DNA of 64,000 nt from the NCBI GenBank assembly GCA_965231925.1, contig OZ246894.1:3348001-3412000 (forward strand), written 5' to 3'. Positions 8,959 through 17,875 of this stretch are shown one piece after another (within the stretch, counting starts at the first letter, position 1; every line of letters begins with the position of its first letter). The position numbers and the translations under genes are program-made. The DNA comes from Poriferisodalis sp965231925 (GTDB lineage Bacteria > Actinomycetota > Acidimicrobiia > Acidimicrobiales > Poriferisodalaceae). The notes under the pieces are model-generated. The model worked only from the letters and a program-made list of their open reading frames with translations. It had not been told where the DNA came from and did no database searches.

Positions 8959-11900
8959 AGGCCACCGTCTGCGATCTTGGCCAACGGTGCGTCGGCTTCG
9001 GTCCGCCCGGCGCCAGCCGGGGCCAGAAGGCGCTCCGCGAGAATCGCCAGTGCTGCGTGGTGGGCACGTTGCGTCGAGCCGACTGCTTCAGCGATTCTGG
9101 CAAGCAAGTCGTCGACTGCCGGTTCAACGGCGGATCGCTCATCGTGCGCAACGCCCACGAGGCGCGCTTCTTCAGCGCCTGAGGGATCTGTCACAGAAAC
9201 GCGCAATGCCTCGAATGGCAGGCCATCGGCTGCTCGCCGCTCGGCATGCAACGCCCTCAGCCGGTTGAACGCCGCAAGCCTCTGCGGCAGTCGCGCGCGA
9301 ACAGCCGCCAAGTCTCGATCGTTCCACTCGCTCGGTGCCTTGCCTGCGAGCACGGTGGCGACCGATGCCATCCAATCGTGGTCATCCTCGTAGACGTCGT
9401 TGGAGAGCGCCAGCACGAAGCTGCGCATCTGCGGATCGAGCACCTCATCTATGAGTCCGACTGCTGGACCCGACACTGCAACGCGGGCGCGCTCACCGGC
9501 GGCTGCGAGCAGTTCAGCGCACAGCTCGAGAATTAAGTCGCGGCAGCGTCCGGTGAGCTCGTCGAGGCTGAGCGCGAGGTCGTTCGCGAATTCATCGCGA
9601 TTACCCCCCCCCCCCCCCCCATCTCAGGTGTGCCGACTGCGGCATCGGTCGCAGTCGCAGGAATGGGGGCGTAGCCGAGCGCGTTGGGCAGCGCTTCGAA
9701 CAGCAACACGTCAGGCTCAGTCGCATCGGTGAGCGCGTCTCGTACAGCGAGCGCCCGATCGCTCAGGTGCGACGTGCAGCGAGTCCAGTTCTCGAGCCTG
9801 CGAGTTCGAGCCGCGAAGTGCCGGGTCACCGACAGCACATTACCGACCCGGCGATTGCCGATGCCTGCGTCAATGCCAAAGCGTGCCCCAAGCGCATCAA
9901 GCGCGGCCTTGCGGGGGCCTGACACGTTCGCAAAGTGCTTGACCTCGAAGTGCTCCGGATTGCGCACCATGCGTTCCGACAGGTCGGCCGAAAGGCCGAG
10001 CTGGAACGTGCCGTGCTCGTAGATCGCCATGCGGTCGGCTCGTGCGAGCAACGCCGCCGTGACGATCACGGGGATGACACCGGCCTTGACGCCATACGGG
10101 GGCGACGCCAAGGTCGCGTGCAAGTCGCGAACATTGAGGCGCGTGGTCTTGGCAGACTCAAATGCTTGTTCGATCGCCTCCCACGCAGGGATGAGGCGCA
10201 ACCGTTCGATTTGTCGGCCGCTTTCCGATGGCTTGCTGCCACGGCGCACGCGTGGCTTGCCGAAGATGGGATCACCGCCCGCCCTCTTGGGGCGGTGCAG
10301 TCCGGCGTGTTTCAGTGCCGCCTCGTACATGGCGACCTCGGGTCCGTAGCCCTTGAGGCCGAGCCGATACTCGCTGTTGCGCTCGATCATGGCTTCCAGC
10401 AGGATCCTGCGGGCCTTGGCCCCTTGCGAAGTCAGATCGGAACGGTTCAGCATCTCGTTGGGTACACGCGGCGCGTCTGGGTAGGCGAGATCTGCCGCTT
10501 CCGAGAGCGGCGCACTCCCCCGTCCTGGTCGCAGCACAACCCCGGCTTCGTCATCGAGCAGCACCCATCGGCAACTGTCTGTGCTGAATGCTGAAGTCAC
10601 CGCCGCTTCAAGCTGCACGCGCGCCGACGCCAGCCGCTCGCCCACTTCGCGTCGGGCGACCCAGTCAGTTTCCACCTGTGGCGCCGAAAGAACGTCGCTC
10701 AACGCAGCTACGGCGCGCGCAGCGCGATCGAGCTCCGCAGTGTCCTTGGGGATTGCCGCGACTACCGGTTTCGACCGTAAGCATCGCACCCGCTCTGACG
10801 CAGCCCGTGATCGGCCCGACATGCCAAGCGCTTCCTCAGAGAGCGTCGGTAGCCCATCGTCCGGATTCGCCACCAGCAGCAATTCACCGTCAATCGGATC
10901 GAGCGGCGCCGGCGGCACGACGGTCTCATCGCCGTTCACGAAACGGCGGCTGAACAATCGCACGACGTCGTTCTGCGCGCTGTGTCGGGCAGCGACTACT
11001 GGCTCGAGCTCGTAGACGGCGCCGAGCACTCGGTGCAGCGGCCGATCAGTGGCTCGGTCGTGTGCCGCTTCGAGCAGCTCGGAGATATTGACGTCGGATC
11101 CTTGCCAGATTCGGTATTCGTCGGCGAATGATCGGTACGTCACCAAACCGCGCTGTTCAAGGCCGGCGAGCACGTCCTTCGACCCAGAGTCGACGAGGTC
11201 GAGGACAGGAGCGCTGGCCCGCACTGCGCCAGAGGCTGAGACGAGGTTCAGCAGCGCCACTGTCTTGGCTACGCGTTGCTCCGCAGACGACAGCCCGTTG
11301 GCATCTCGCAGTCGGCTCGCGATCTCGGTCCATCGGCTTGAGCGGCTGACGGCGCTGACGCCGGCGCCGCCCGTGGCCATGAAGTAGTCGTACACAGCTT
11401 CGGGTCCGATCGATGGCACGTCGTCAGCGCGGTCGACCTCCATGTCGGCTGCGAGTGAAGCCACCGTGCCTGACTCGCTGCCAGCCAAGAACGAGAACAG
11501 CGTTCGTTCGTGCTGCCCGAATCGGTTACACAGCTCGGGCAGAACCAGCGTCGAGACGGGGTGAAGCGGCCAACACGCCGCGATGGTTCCTGGGTCACTG
11601 AGATCCGTGATGCCTGCCGACGCGAGCGAATTCGCATGGTGAGCGGCCCACTTGTCGATGCGCTGGTGCAACTGTTTATCGCTGACTCGGAACGCCTGAG
11701 CTATCAGCGCTCGCGTCTGAGGGGCCGATTCGGTGAACGCGATATCGACGAAGCGGCCTTGCACCTTCGCCCAGTCGCGACGCCGACGATCGTCGACATC
11801 GACGAGGTACTCCTCGAACGACAGGTGCTGCAGGGTGACCACGAAGATCGGCAGCCCGGCGCCCTGCCCGGCCTCGGCGAGCCGTTGCAGGAGATAGGTG

Positions 11901-12222
11901 TCGCTGGACTCGTTGCCGCCTGCGGCCTCTAGGTTCTTTCCGAACTCATCGATGACGATGAGCAGCGGGTCTTGCGAGGCCATGCAGCGCGCAATCTCTA
12001 CGAGATCGCTCACCGAAGGGTCAACCGGGTCTTCGGTTCGGCTGACTCGCCGCTGCGCAAGCTTGAGCAAGGACGATGCCGGGAAGTCGACTGAGCCTGG
12101 AACCTTGCCGTAGCGCCGTGTGACTGCTCGATGAAGACCGCGCAGCACCGTTCGTGCGACAGGTTCACGATCGGCAGTGACCAGCGCGCGATAGAAGCCT
12201 CGCGAACGGCTGTGATGCCTAG
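8955..12222 (-). pseudogene. sspC: sspC 3' part: IS-interrupted and frameshifted at poly-G
   Basis: From the CTAG at 12219-12222 the frame runs GFYRALVTADREPVART and onward for about 860 residues, including a Walker-B-like LLIVIDEFGK around the 110th residue of this piece. At 9604-9620 the frame meets 17 consecutive G (C on the + strand). As given, reading passes to a stop at 9533. In the neighbouring frame it continues as NRDEFANDLALSLDEL for about 215 more residues to 8955, where the stop overlaps sspD by GTGA. The conserved overlap shows that the second frame is the original one. The intact protein would be about 1,190 aa. Confidence 0.8.
9604..9620. repeat. sspC: 17-bp homopolymer (G on coding strand) inside sspC
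   Basis: Seventeen C on the + strand lie inside the 3' quarter of sspC. On the coding strand the context is gagat, the G run, then taatcgcg. A run of 3n G gives full-length SspC. A run of 3n+1 gives TAA directly after the run. A run of 3n+2, as here, gives 22 foreign residues before a stop. Such tracts are known slippage sites for phase variation; assembly error must be excluded. Confidence 0.9.
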
Positions 12223-13949
12223 GAGACTGCTGAGCAAGTGGCTTGTCGTGGCGGTGGTTTGGTCGTGGTGGGTGCTGGGTTGTGGGGCGGGGCGCGGCGG
12301 TGCCGGTTCGGGGCGGTGTCGGCGGCCCGGCGGGGTTGTCGGGGGTCAGGCGAGTGCCCAGTGGGTGCCGTTGTGGTGGAGTCCGAGGGTGGCGAGGCGT
12401 GCGAGGTTGACTGCGGCTGCGCGCAGTCTCAGCCAGTGCCGGTTTTTGTCGGTGCCGATGTAGGGGCATCTTCGTGCTCGGCGCACGGTCCATGCGATGG
12501 TTCGTTCGGCCATGGGCCGCTCGGTGCGGTAGGCGTGGCCGAACTCTTCGGTGCGGGCTTGGGCGCGGGCTGCTTTGAGGAGGCCGTGGTGGGGGTGGAT
12601 CTTGATGGTGCGCCCGTTCTTGGCGGTGGTGCAGCGGTGCCGCTGGGGGCATTTGCGGCAGCGGCGGCCGAAGCGGGCGTCGCCTTTGGGGGTGATCGCG
12701 ACGATGTGGACTTCGGGGCATCCGGCGGTGCCGGTGAAGCGGCCGGAGTCGGGGTCGATGCTGTAGTCGATGTCGAAGTCGTCGACGCTGTAGCCGCCTT
12801 CGACTGCGGTGCGCAGCGGCGGCGGCTTGATCACCGCGTCGATCTCGGCGTGTTGCAAGTCCGCTCTCAGCTCGCCGGTGCCATAAGCGCTGTCGGCGAG
12901 CACCACCGTTTCGGGAGGCTCGTCTTGGAGCAGGCCCATCGCCGCGTCCGCGTCGCTGACGTCGCCCGCGGTCAGATCGGCTGCGGTGATCAGCCCGGTG
13001 TGGGGCTCGGCTGCGATGTGGGCCTTGTAGCCGTCGCGGTAGCTGTGAGCGGTCTTGTGAGTGTGACGCGACTGCGGATCCACGACCGAGATCACCCGTC
13101 CTTTGGCGGTGCCGCGGGCGATCCGCCACCGTCCCGGCCCCCCGGCGGGCTCCACGTCCTGGCCGGCGACCAGCGCCAACAAGCCCACCGCGTCCGCCTG
13201 GCTCTCGTCGAGATCGAGGTCCTCGGCTGCGCCGATCAGGTCCAGCGCGTCGTCCACGAGCTCGGACACCAGCCGCTCACGGTCGTCGGGGTCGTCCCAG
13301 TCCACCACCGCGCCGGCGGGATCCAGGTTGCGTTCGCGTACCGGCACCTCGCCTAGGGCGGGCACCAGCTTTCGGACTCGCCGCATCTGCACCGTCACCA
13401 TCGTGACGGTGTCCTGACGGGCCACCGCGTCGTCGAGCACCGTGGAATCCAAAACGCGTCGGTCCCGGCCCGCCACCGCGCCGCTCAATGCGATCAGGTC
13501 GCGTACCGCGTCGAAGATCCGATCCGGCCGTTCGCTTGCGCGCAGCTTGTTGCGCCACAACGTCAGCACCGTGGGATGAAACGCCTCATCAGTCAACGCC
13601 AGACCCGCAGCGGCCTTCCACCCCACATCAGTCTGCAAGCGGCGGCACGCCTCCCGATCCGACAGGCCCTCCAACGCCTGCAGCACCATCACCACAGCCA
13701 CCACCTCGCCCGGCACCGACGGACGACCCCGCCCGGACGCGAACAGATCCCCGAACAGCTCATCGGGAAACAGACGCGAACGATGCTCAGCCAACAAGGC
13801 ATGCACCGACCCCGCCTGCACCAAATGCCCGCACACCGCCGCCGCGTCCAACAACACCCGATCCGACTCAGCCGTGCCCTGCATCCCGACATTGTCCCGC
13901 GCGCCCACCCCCCGCACGCGGAAATCGCGGCCAATAAATCAGCAGTCTC
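12223..13949 (-). mobile_element. IS1182-type insertion sequence in sspC
   Basis: The element of 1,727 bp has terminal inverted repeats gagactgctga (12223-12233) and its complement (13939-13949). It is flanked by CTAG at 12219-12222 and 13950-13953, a 4-bp target duplication. It carries one transposase on the minus strand. The right-hand CTAG is shared with the left border of the adjacent MITE-like element, so the two insertions used the same tetranucleotide one after the other. Confidence 0.88.
12346..13917 (-). CDS. IS1182-family DDE transposase
   Basis: The frame of up to 523 aa (an internal ATG at 13884 is also possible) begins with the typical N-terminal domain including LFASGRGRPSVPGEVVA and LSDREACRRLQTD. 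It continues with DDE residues in RVLDSTVLDDAV, VVLADSAYGTGELRADL and, near the C-terminus, PMAERTIAWTVRRARR. A Cys cluster (CRKCPQRHRC) precedes the last motif, as in IS1182-type enzymes. The frame is open throughout, so the element may be active. Confidence 0.9.
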   Translation of the reverse strand: MRGVGARDNVGMQGTAESDRVLLDAAAVCGHLVQAGSVHALLAEHRSRLFPDELFGDLFASGRGRPSVPGEVVAVVMVLQALEGLSDREACRRLQTDVGWKAAAGLALTDEAFHPTVLTLWRNKLRASERPDRIFDAVRDLIALSGAVAGRDRRVLDSTVLDDAVARQDTVTMVTVQMRRVRKLVPALGEVPVRERNLDPAGAVVDWDDPDDRERLVSELVDDALDLIGAAEDLDLDESQADAVGLLALVAGQDVEPAGGPGRWRIARGTAKGRVISVVDPQSRHTHKTAHSYRDGYKAHIAAEPHTGLITAADLTAGDVSDADAAMGLLQDEPPETVVLADSAYGTGELRADLQHAEIDAVIKPPPLRTAVEGGYSVDDFDIDYSIDPDSGRFTGTAGCPEVHIVAITPKGDARFGRRCRKCPQRHRCTTAKNGRTIKIHPHHGLLKAARAQARTEEFGHAYRTERPMAERTIAWTVRRARRCPYIGTDKNRHWLRLRAAAVNLARLATLGLHHNGTHWALA

Positions 13950-13953
13950 CTAG

Positions 13954-14088
13954 TGTCCCGAATGGGAGATTCGCTTCGATATTTCCTGCCGCCGATGCGG
14001 ACCCCGACGAGTGCAAACGTCGCATCTCCGCGACACGCGAAACAGCGACGTCAAACGCAATTCAGCACTGAACTTGCCATTCGGGACA
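13954..14088. mobile_element. MITE-like 135-bp element in sspC
   Basis: Terminal inverted repeats tgtcccgaatgg (13954-13965) and ccattcgggaca (14077-14088) enclose about 110 bp with no gene. Each end abuts CTAG (13950-13953 and 14089-14092), as expected for a 4-bp duplication. The repeats differ from those of the neighbouring IS1182-type element, so another transposase must mobilise it. No second copy was seen in the window. Deleting it together with the IS and one spare CTAG restores the sspC frame. Confidence 0.8.
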
Positions 14089-14417
14089 CTAGAGAGCGCC
14101 TGATTCAGCTCGTTCTTGGCCGTCGGTGATGCTTCTGCAATCTTGTCGAGCGCGCGATCTCGTGCGATACCCGGAGGTCCGAACGCCGCATCGAGCAGCA
14201 AACCCAGCGACGACTTGCCAGAGCCGTACGGACCGGTGACCGACCATGCACCGCCAGCGGGCCCGAGTGCGGAAGATGCAATGCGTTCAACGACATCAAG
14301 CGCCCGCGCCGTCACGACGTAGCCGTCGAGCGGTTCGGCGTTCTCGGCGTCGCGTTCGAGGTTCGCCGATCGGGCGAACTGGCGCCGGACGCTGAGCACG
14401 TCAGCCAGCATGGTCAC
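14089..14417 (-). pseudogene. sspC: sspC 5' part: P-loop region cut by MITE and IS
   Basis: About 109 residues from GTG 14417 (ATG 14411 alternative) to the CTAG at 14089-14092. It contains a Walker A motif, GPYGSGKSSLGLLL, around residue 63, which fits the ATPase SspC. The GTG overlaps the sspB stop by GTGA. Joined to the 12222 side at one CTAG, the codons read ELNQALSRHHSRSRGF in one frame. As it stands, translation enters the MITE and ends at 13950, giving a 155-aa fragment. Confidence 0.85.
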
Positions 14418-15490
14418 CGCCCCGGCCCCCCATCGAGGCTCGCCTGATACAAGTCGAGGCGGGTCAGAACATCTTCCGTTGCGTTGTTGTCGCTCGGTTC
14501 GTCCGCGCGAACCGTCGGCTCGTCGCTCAGAGGCCCGGCAATTGGGTCAGGGGGCACGACGCCGTAGTGCTCGGACAGCAGCTCTGCCGCAACCACAGCA
14601 GCATCGCCCTTCCATGAGAGCTGGGGCACCCCTGTCGGTGTCGTGAAGTCCAACGCGTCCGCGACTTCAACTGCGGGGGTCAGGGCTGTGAACAAATCGG
14701 AGGCATTCAACTTGAACACGCTCGCTGGCGAGCCGCTCTCCGCCGCGATTCGTTCGAGTGTGATCGTCTGACCAGTCAGACCGGTGCGTGCGATCCAGTC
14801 CAGCACGGCGTGTGCCGCGACCGCAGGAGCCAGTGTCGGCTTCAGACCCAGCTTGTAGCGGTGGGCGCCGGTCGCCTCTGACCGACCGACGAGGCGCAGT
14901 TCGCGCAATGGGCAGTCTGCTGCATCGTCGACAGTCTCTCGGCCGGTATGAGGCGTCGGTCCGTACGTGCGCATGAAGGCACTGAGGTCCTTGTCGACCG
15001 CGGACTCGCTCGGCTCTTTCCAGTCCGGCACCGAACGCAGCTGCGTCATCACAGACCTGCCGAGATCTTCTACCTCGAACTCCACCGCGTTGAAGTCGCA
15101 GAGCGCCAACCACCACACTGGCAATCGGCACGGGCGGGCCAGCAGGCGCCAGTGCAGCAGCCAAAGCGATGCGGGGTCTTCCATCCACGGATCCCAGCCG
15201 TCTTCGCCGAACAGCGCTTCGCCGAATCGAGTCGGCTTCACGATGGTCGGCTTGCGCCCCGACCGAGCGTCGGGATCAGGAACTTCGACGACTACTTTCG
15301 CCGCGAGTCCCCAGAAACGAATGGCGCGAACCATGTTCTTGCCCACGCCCAGGCGCACCGGGGCGTCCTCGCTCGCAAAGACGCGTGGGTCAGCGGTAGC
15401 GGCCACGTAGGCCTTTCGGAACCAGCCGTAGCGAGGATGGAACGTCTCATGGCGTGCGAATACCGGCTCTGCGGCCTCGCTCAGCTGCAT
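14414..15490 (-). CDS. sspB: SspB, DUF4007 DNA nickase of PT system
   Basis: This 358-aa protein begins with the DUF4007 signature: FARHETFHPRYGWFRKAY at residues 11-28 and VRLGVGKNMVRAIRFWG at 45-61. DUF4007 is the domain reported for SspB, which nicks DNA in single-strand phosphorothioation. Two charged central segments and a proline-rich acidic tail follow. ATG 15490 starts one base after the sspA stop, and the 3' end overlaps sspC by GTGA, giving a tight sspABCD order. The frame is intact. Confidence 0.87.
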   Translation of the reverse strand: MQLSEAAEPVFARHETFHPRYGWFRKAYVAATADPRVFASEDAPVRLGVGKNMVRAIRFWGLAAKVVVEVPDPDARSGRKPTIVKPTRFGEALFGEDGWDPWMEDPASLWLLHWRLLARPCRLPVWWLALCDFNAVEFEVEDLGRSVMTQLRSVPDWKEPSESAVDKDLSAFMRTYGPTPHTGRETVDDAADCPLRELRLVGRSEATGAHRYKLGLKPTLAPAVAAHAVLDWIARTGLTGQTITLERIAAESGSPASVFKLNASDLFTALTPAVEVADALDFTTPTGVPQLSWKGDAAVVAAELLSEHYGVVPPDPIAGPLSDEPTVRADEPSDNNATEDVLTRLDLYQASLDGGPGR

Positions 15491-15491
15491 G

Positions 15492-16670
15492 TCATGCCGC
15501 CTCTGTGGTCATGAGACGAACGTAACGAACGGCTGTGACAACCTTCTCGGCGGCAGCGGCAATTTCGTTCTCCGTGGTGAATCGTCCGAGGCTGAACCGC
15601 ACTGATTCGAACGCCGCTTCACGTGACAGTCCCATCGCCGTCAGCACTGGCGAGGGTTCGATCGCACCGGTGCTGCAGGCGCTCCCCGCGGATGCTGCGA
15701 CGGGGTCCATGTTCACGAGCACGGCATCCGAATCCGTTCCGGCGAAGCGGAGATTGGCGGTATTGGGGAGCCGACGTTCGATGTCGCCGTTCTGGTCAAC
15801 CGCAGGCAATGCGTCGATCAGCGAATCAACGAATCGATCTCGTAACGCGCCGACTCGCTCGGCCTCCGCCGCCTGCTCATCGGCTGCAAGCTCCGCAGCG
15901 ACTCCCAGGCCGACGATGCCCGCGACATTCAGCGAGCCCGAGCGAAGGCCGCGTTCATGGCCACCGCCCCACAGCGTCGGGTGCAGAGCAGCGAGGGCTT
16001 CACGAGTCCCGACCAGGGCGCCCACGCCCGCCGGGCCGCAGATCTTGTGGCCACTCAGCGAGACCAGGTCACAGCCAAGCGCCGTCATATCGAAAGGCAG
16101 CCGACCAACCATCTGGGTGGCATCGCAGTGGAACAGCGCCTCTGCCTGATGAACGATCTGAGCAATTTCCTTGATGGGATTGAGGACGCCCGTCTCGCTA
16201 TTGGCAGCCATGACCGACACCATCACGGGGTGTCCGGTCTTTGTCAGCAAGCCGGCCAGCGCGTCGACGTCAACAAACCCGCCTGGCGTGACAGCGGCAG
16301 TGCGGCACTTGCAACGACCGGTCGCGGTGAGAGCCTCCGCCATTCGGCTGACAGACGCATGCTCCACCGCGGAGACCACCAGCATCGGTGTCGTATCTGG
16401 CTGAGATCCGCGACTCGCTGGGGCGAATCCGCCGAGGGCGAGGTTGTTGGCCTCCGTAGCGCCGGCGGTGAAGACGACCCCACCCGGTGCTCCGCCCACG
16501 AGAGCCGCCACCTGTTCACGGGCCTCACTGACCGCTGCGGCCTGCCGCCGGCCGAATCGATGGGCTGACGACGCATTGCCGAATCCGTCGGTCATGGCCT
16601 TCGTGACAGCGTCCGCCACTCGCGGATCGCAAGGCGCGGAGGCGTTGTAGTCGAGATAGATCTCGTTCAC
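15492..16670 (-). CDS. sspA: SspA/DndA-type cysteine desulfurase
   Basis: This 392-aa PLP enzyme of the IscS/NifS class moves sulfur from cysteine to the PT machinery. It shows YLDYNASAPCDPRV at the N-terminus, TAGATEANNLAL, EHASV for PLP stacking, the Schiff-base lysine in SLSGHKICGPAGVGAL, and the catalytic Cys in SAGSACSTGAIEPSP. Length is normal. GTG 16670 is the chosen start; no strong ribosome site is seen. It heads the leftward sspABCD run, which argues against a housekeeping IscS role, although it could serve both. Confidence 0.88.
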   Translation of the reverse strand: MNEIYLDYNASAPCDPRVADAVTKAMTDGFGNASSAHRFGRRQAAAVSEAREQVAALVGGAPGGVVFTAGATEANNLALGGFAPASRGSQPDTTPMLVVSAVEHASVSRMAEALTATGRCKCRTAAVTPGGFVDVDALAGLLTKTGHPVMVSVMAANSETGVLNPIKEIAQIVHQAEALFHCDATQMVGRLPFDMTALGCDLVSLSGHKICGPAGVGALVGTREALAALHPTLWGGGHERGLRSGSLNVAGIVGLGVAAELAADEQAAEAERVGALRDRFVDSLIDALPAVDQNGDIERRLPNTANLRFAGTDSDAVLVNMDPVAASAGSACSTGAIEPSPVLTAMGLSREAAFESVRFSLGRFTTENEIAAAAEKVVTAVRYVRLMTTEAA

Positions 16671-16931
16671 TCAAGACCCCGGGAAGCTGGCGGCACTGGC
16701 CTTGCGGCGAGCGTAAGCGAAGCACCTCCGAGCACCGGGGACCTAACGGTTTTCGTCGTGCGCTCGACACCCGTCGGGTCATCCCTCGATCTAGCGGCTG
16801 ATTACTGCCGAGAAGCGGAGACTTCCCCGACCATTGCATCTCCCAAAGCTGCACCAGTCGGCTACCGTGGCTCGTGCCGAATGGTCCGGTTAGTAGGCGT
16901 GAGCCGAATGCAACCGACATACCGCGGCGAC

Positions 16932-16961
16932 GGGACCCCGGACCGCACGGGGTCCCTTTTT
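16932..16961 (+). terminator. Rho-independent terminator, + strand, upstream of sspA
   Basis: A perfect 9-bp stem (gggaccccg 16932-16940 with cggggtccc 16948-16956) and a 7-nt loop are followed by five T. It is oriented for + strand transcription, yet no + strand gene ends here. The rest of 16671-17050 shows no convincing gene on either strand and should also contain the leftward sspA promoter. A short + strand RNA ending at 16961 is possible. Confidence 0.65.
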
Positions 16962-17050
16962 CTGTCCTACGCCCGGTGATGCGCCAACACTGAGCCGGGC
17001 ATCACGCGAATCGTGCGGGGCGGAGTGGGCAGGCGTTCAAAGCCGAGTGC

Positions 17051-17875
17051 TCAGAGGCGGTCGCAGAACTCCGACACTGCGGTCACGGCGTCAGCCAGGG
17101 CGGTGACACGGTCGATCTCCGGATGGTCGATAGCCATCTGATCGGCGTACGCGAGCGCTCCCTGAGCTTGCGCGTCTGCAAAATTGGCTGACAAGTCTTC
17201 GATGGCGCTTCCCACCGCCGTGAGATCCGCCGAGAAGCGCCTGCGGACCTCACGGGCCGCGTCAGCGGGGCCGCCAGCGTCATTGTGGAGAAGCACGAAC
17301 GCGATGTCATACCAGTCCTTGGGCAGGCGTCTGCGCTGTGCAGCGACAGACTTTGCCAGCAGGAAGCCAGCAAGGCCGCAGAATCGCACTTCCACTTTGA
17401 GTCGCTCACCCTCGATTTCGGAGCGCAATCGATGCACCGCAAAATCCTTCGACGCGAACCGGGTTCCCCGGAGATTCGATGCACCAAGATGCTCGCAGTC
17501 GTCGAACGCCACCTCGCTGTCCGCAGGCACATCGTCGAGATCAGCAAGCAGTTCGAACTTCACGACTGCACGACTGTGTCCATCAGCCCAAGTCCATCTC
17601 CATACTCGTGTGCTGTCGGGTACGAAGGCCGCTCGCTGCAGCGCCTGCTCTAGTCGCAATGCGTTGACCGATCCGCATGCGATCTCAAGGTTCGCTTGCA
17701 CATCAATGTCCGTTGTCCCGGCGTGCAGCACATCGCTGCGAGCACACAACAACTCCGGCACCAGGCCTCCCAGCACGACGAACTCTGGACACTCGCCGTA
17801 GTAGTGGACGACTCGGATCAGCGCGTGTTCAGCCGCCCTTCTCGCGGTGCGGCCACGTGCATCCTCAACGCTCAC
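17051..17875 (-). CDS. AbiEii-type nucleotidyltransferase toxin
   Basis: The product has about 274 aa from GTG 17875, which overlaps the antitoxin 3' end by 11 nt. The N-terminal part has a nucleotidyltransferase-like pattern: FVVLGGLVPELL, then TTDIDVQA with the paired aspartates, and later VKFELLAD. DWYDIAFVLL near residue 205 fits the AbiEii/nucleotidyl-transferase family 'D..D' region. AbiEii toxins transfer nucleotides and arrest growth during phage infection. Its place beside the ssp genes fits a defence island. Confidence 0.72.
   Translation of the reverse strand: MSVEDARGRTARRAAEHALIRVVHYYGECPEFVVLGGLVPELLCARSDVLHAGTTDIDVQANLEIACGSVNALRLEQALQRAAFVPDSTRVWRWTWADGHSRAVVKFELLADLDDVPADSEVAFDDCEHLGASNLRGTRFASKDFAVHRLRSEIEGERLKVEVRFCGLAGFLLAKSVAAQRRRLPKDWYDIAFVLLHNDAGGPADAAREVRRRFSADLTAVGSAIEDLSANFADAQAQGALAYADQMAIDHPEIDRVTALADAVTAVSEFCDRL

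Noticed and set aside
9533..13129. Single 1,198-codon minus-strand frame
   Set aside because: Its first 300 codons run through the IS1182 element in a non-coding frame (Arg/Pro-rich), so the gene begins at the IS border and the frame is a read-through artefact.
12238..13356. 372-codon Gly/Ala/Val-rich + strand frame, possible PE-PGRS-like protein
   Set aside because: It is the antisense frame of the IS1182 transposase, whose DDE motifs are clear on the other strand.
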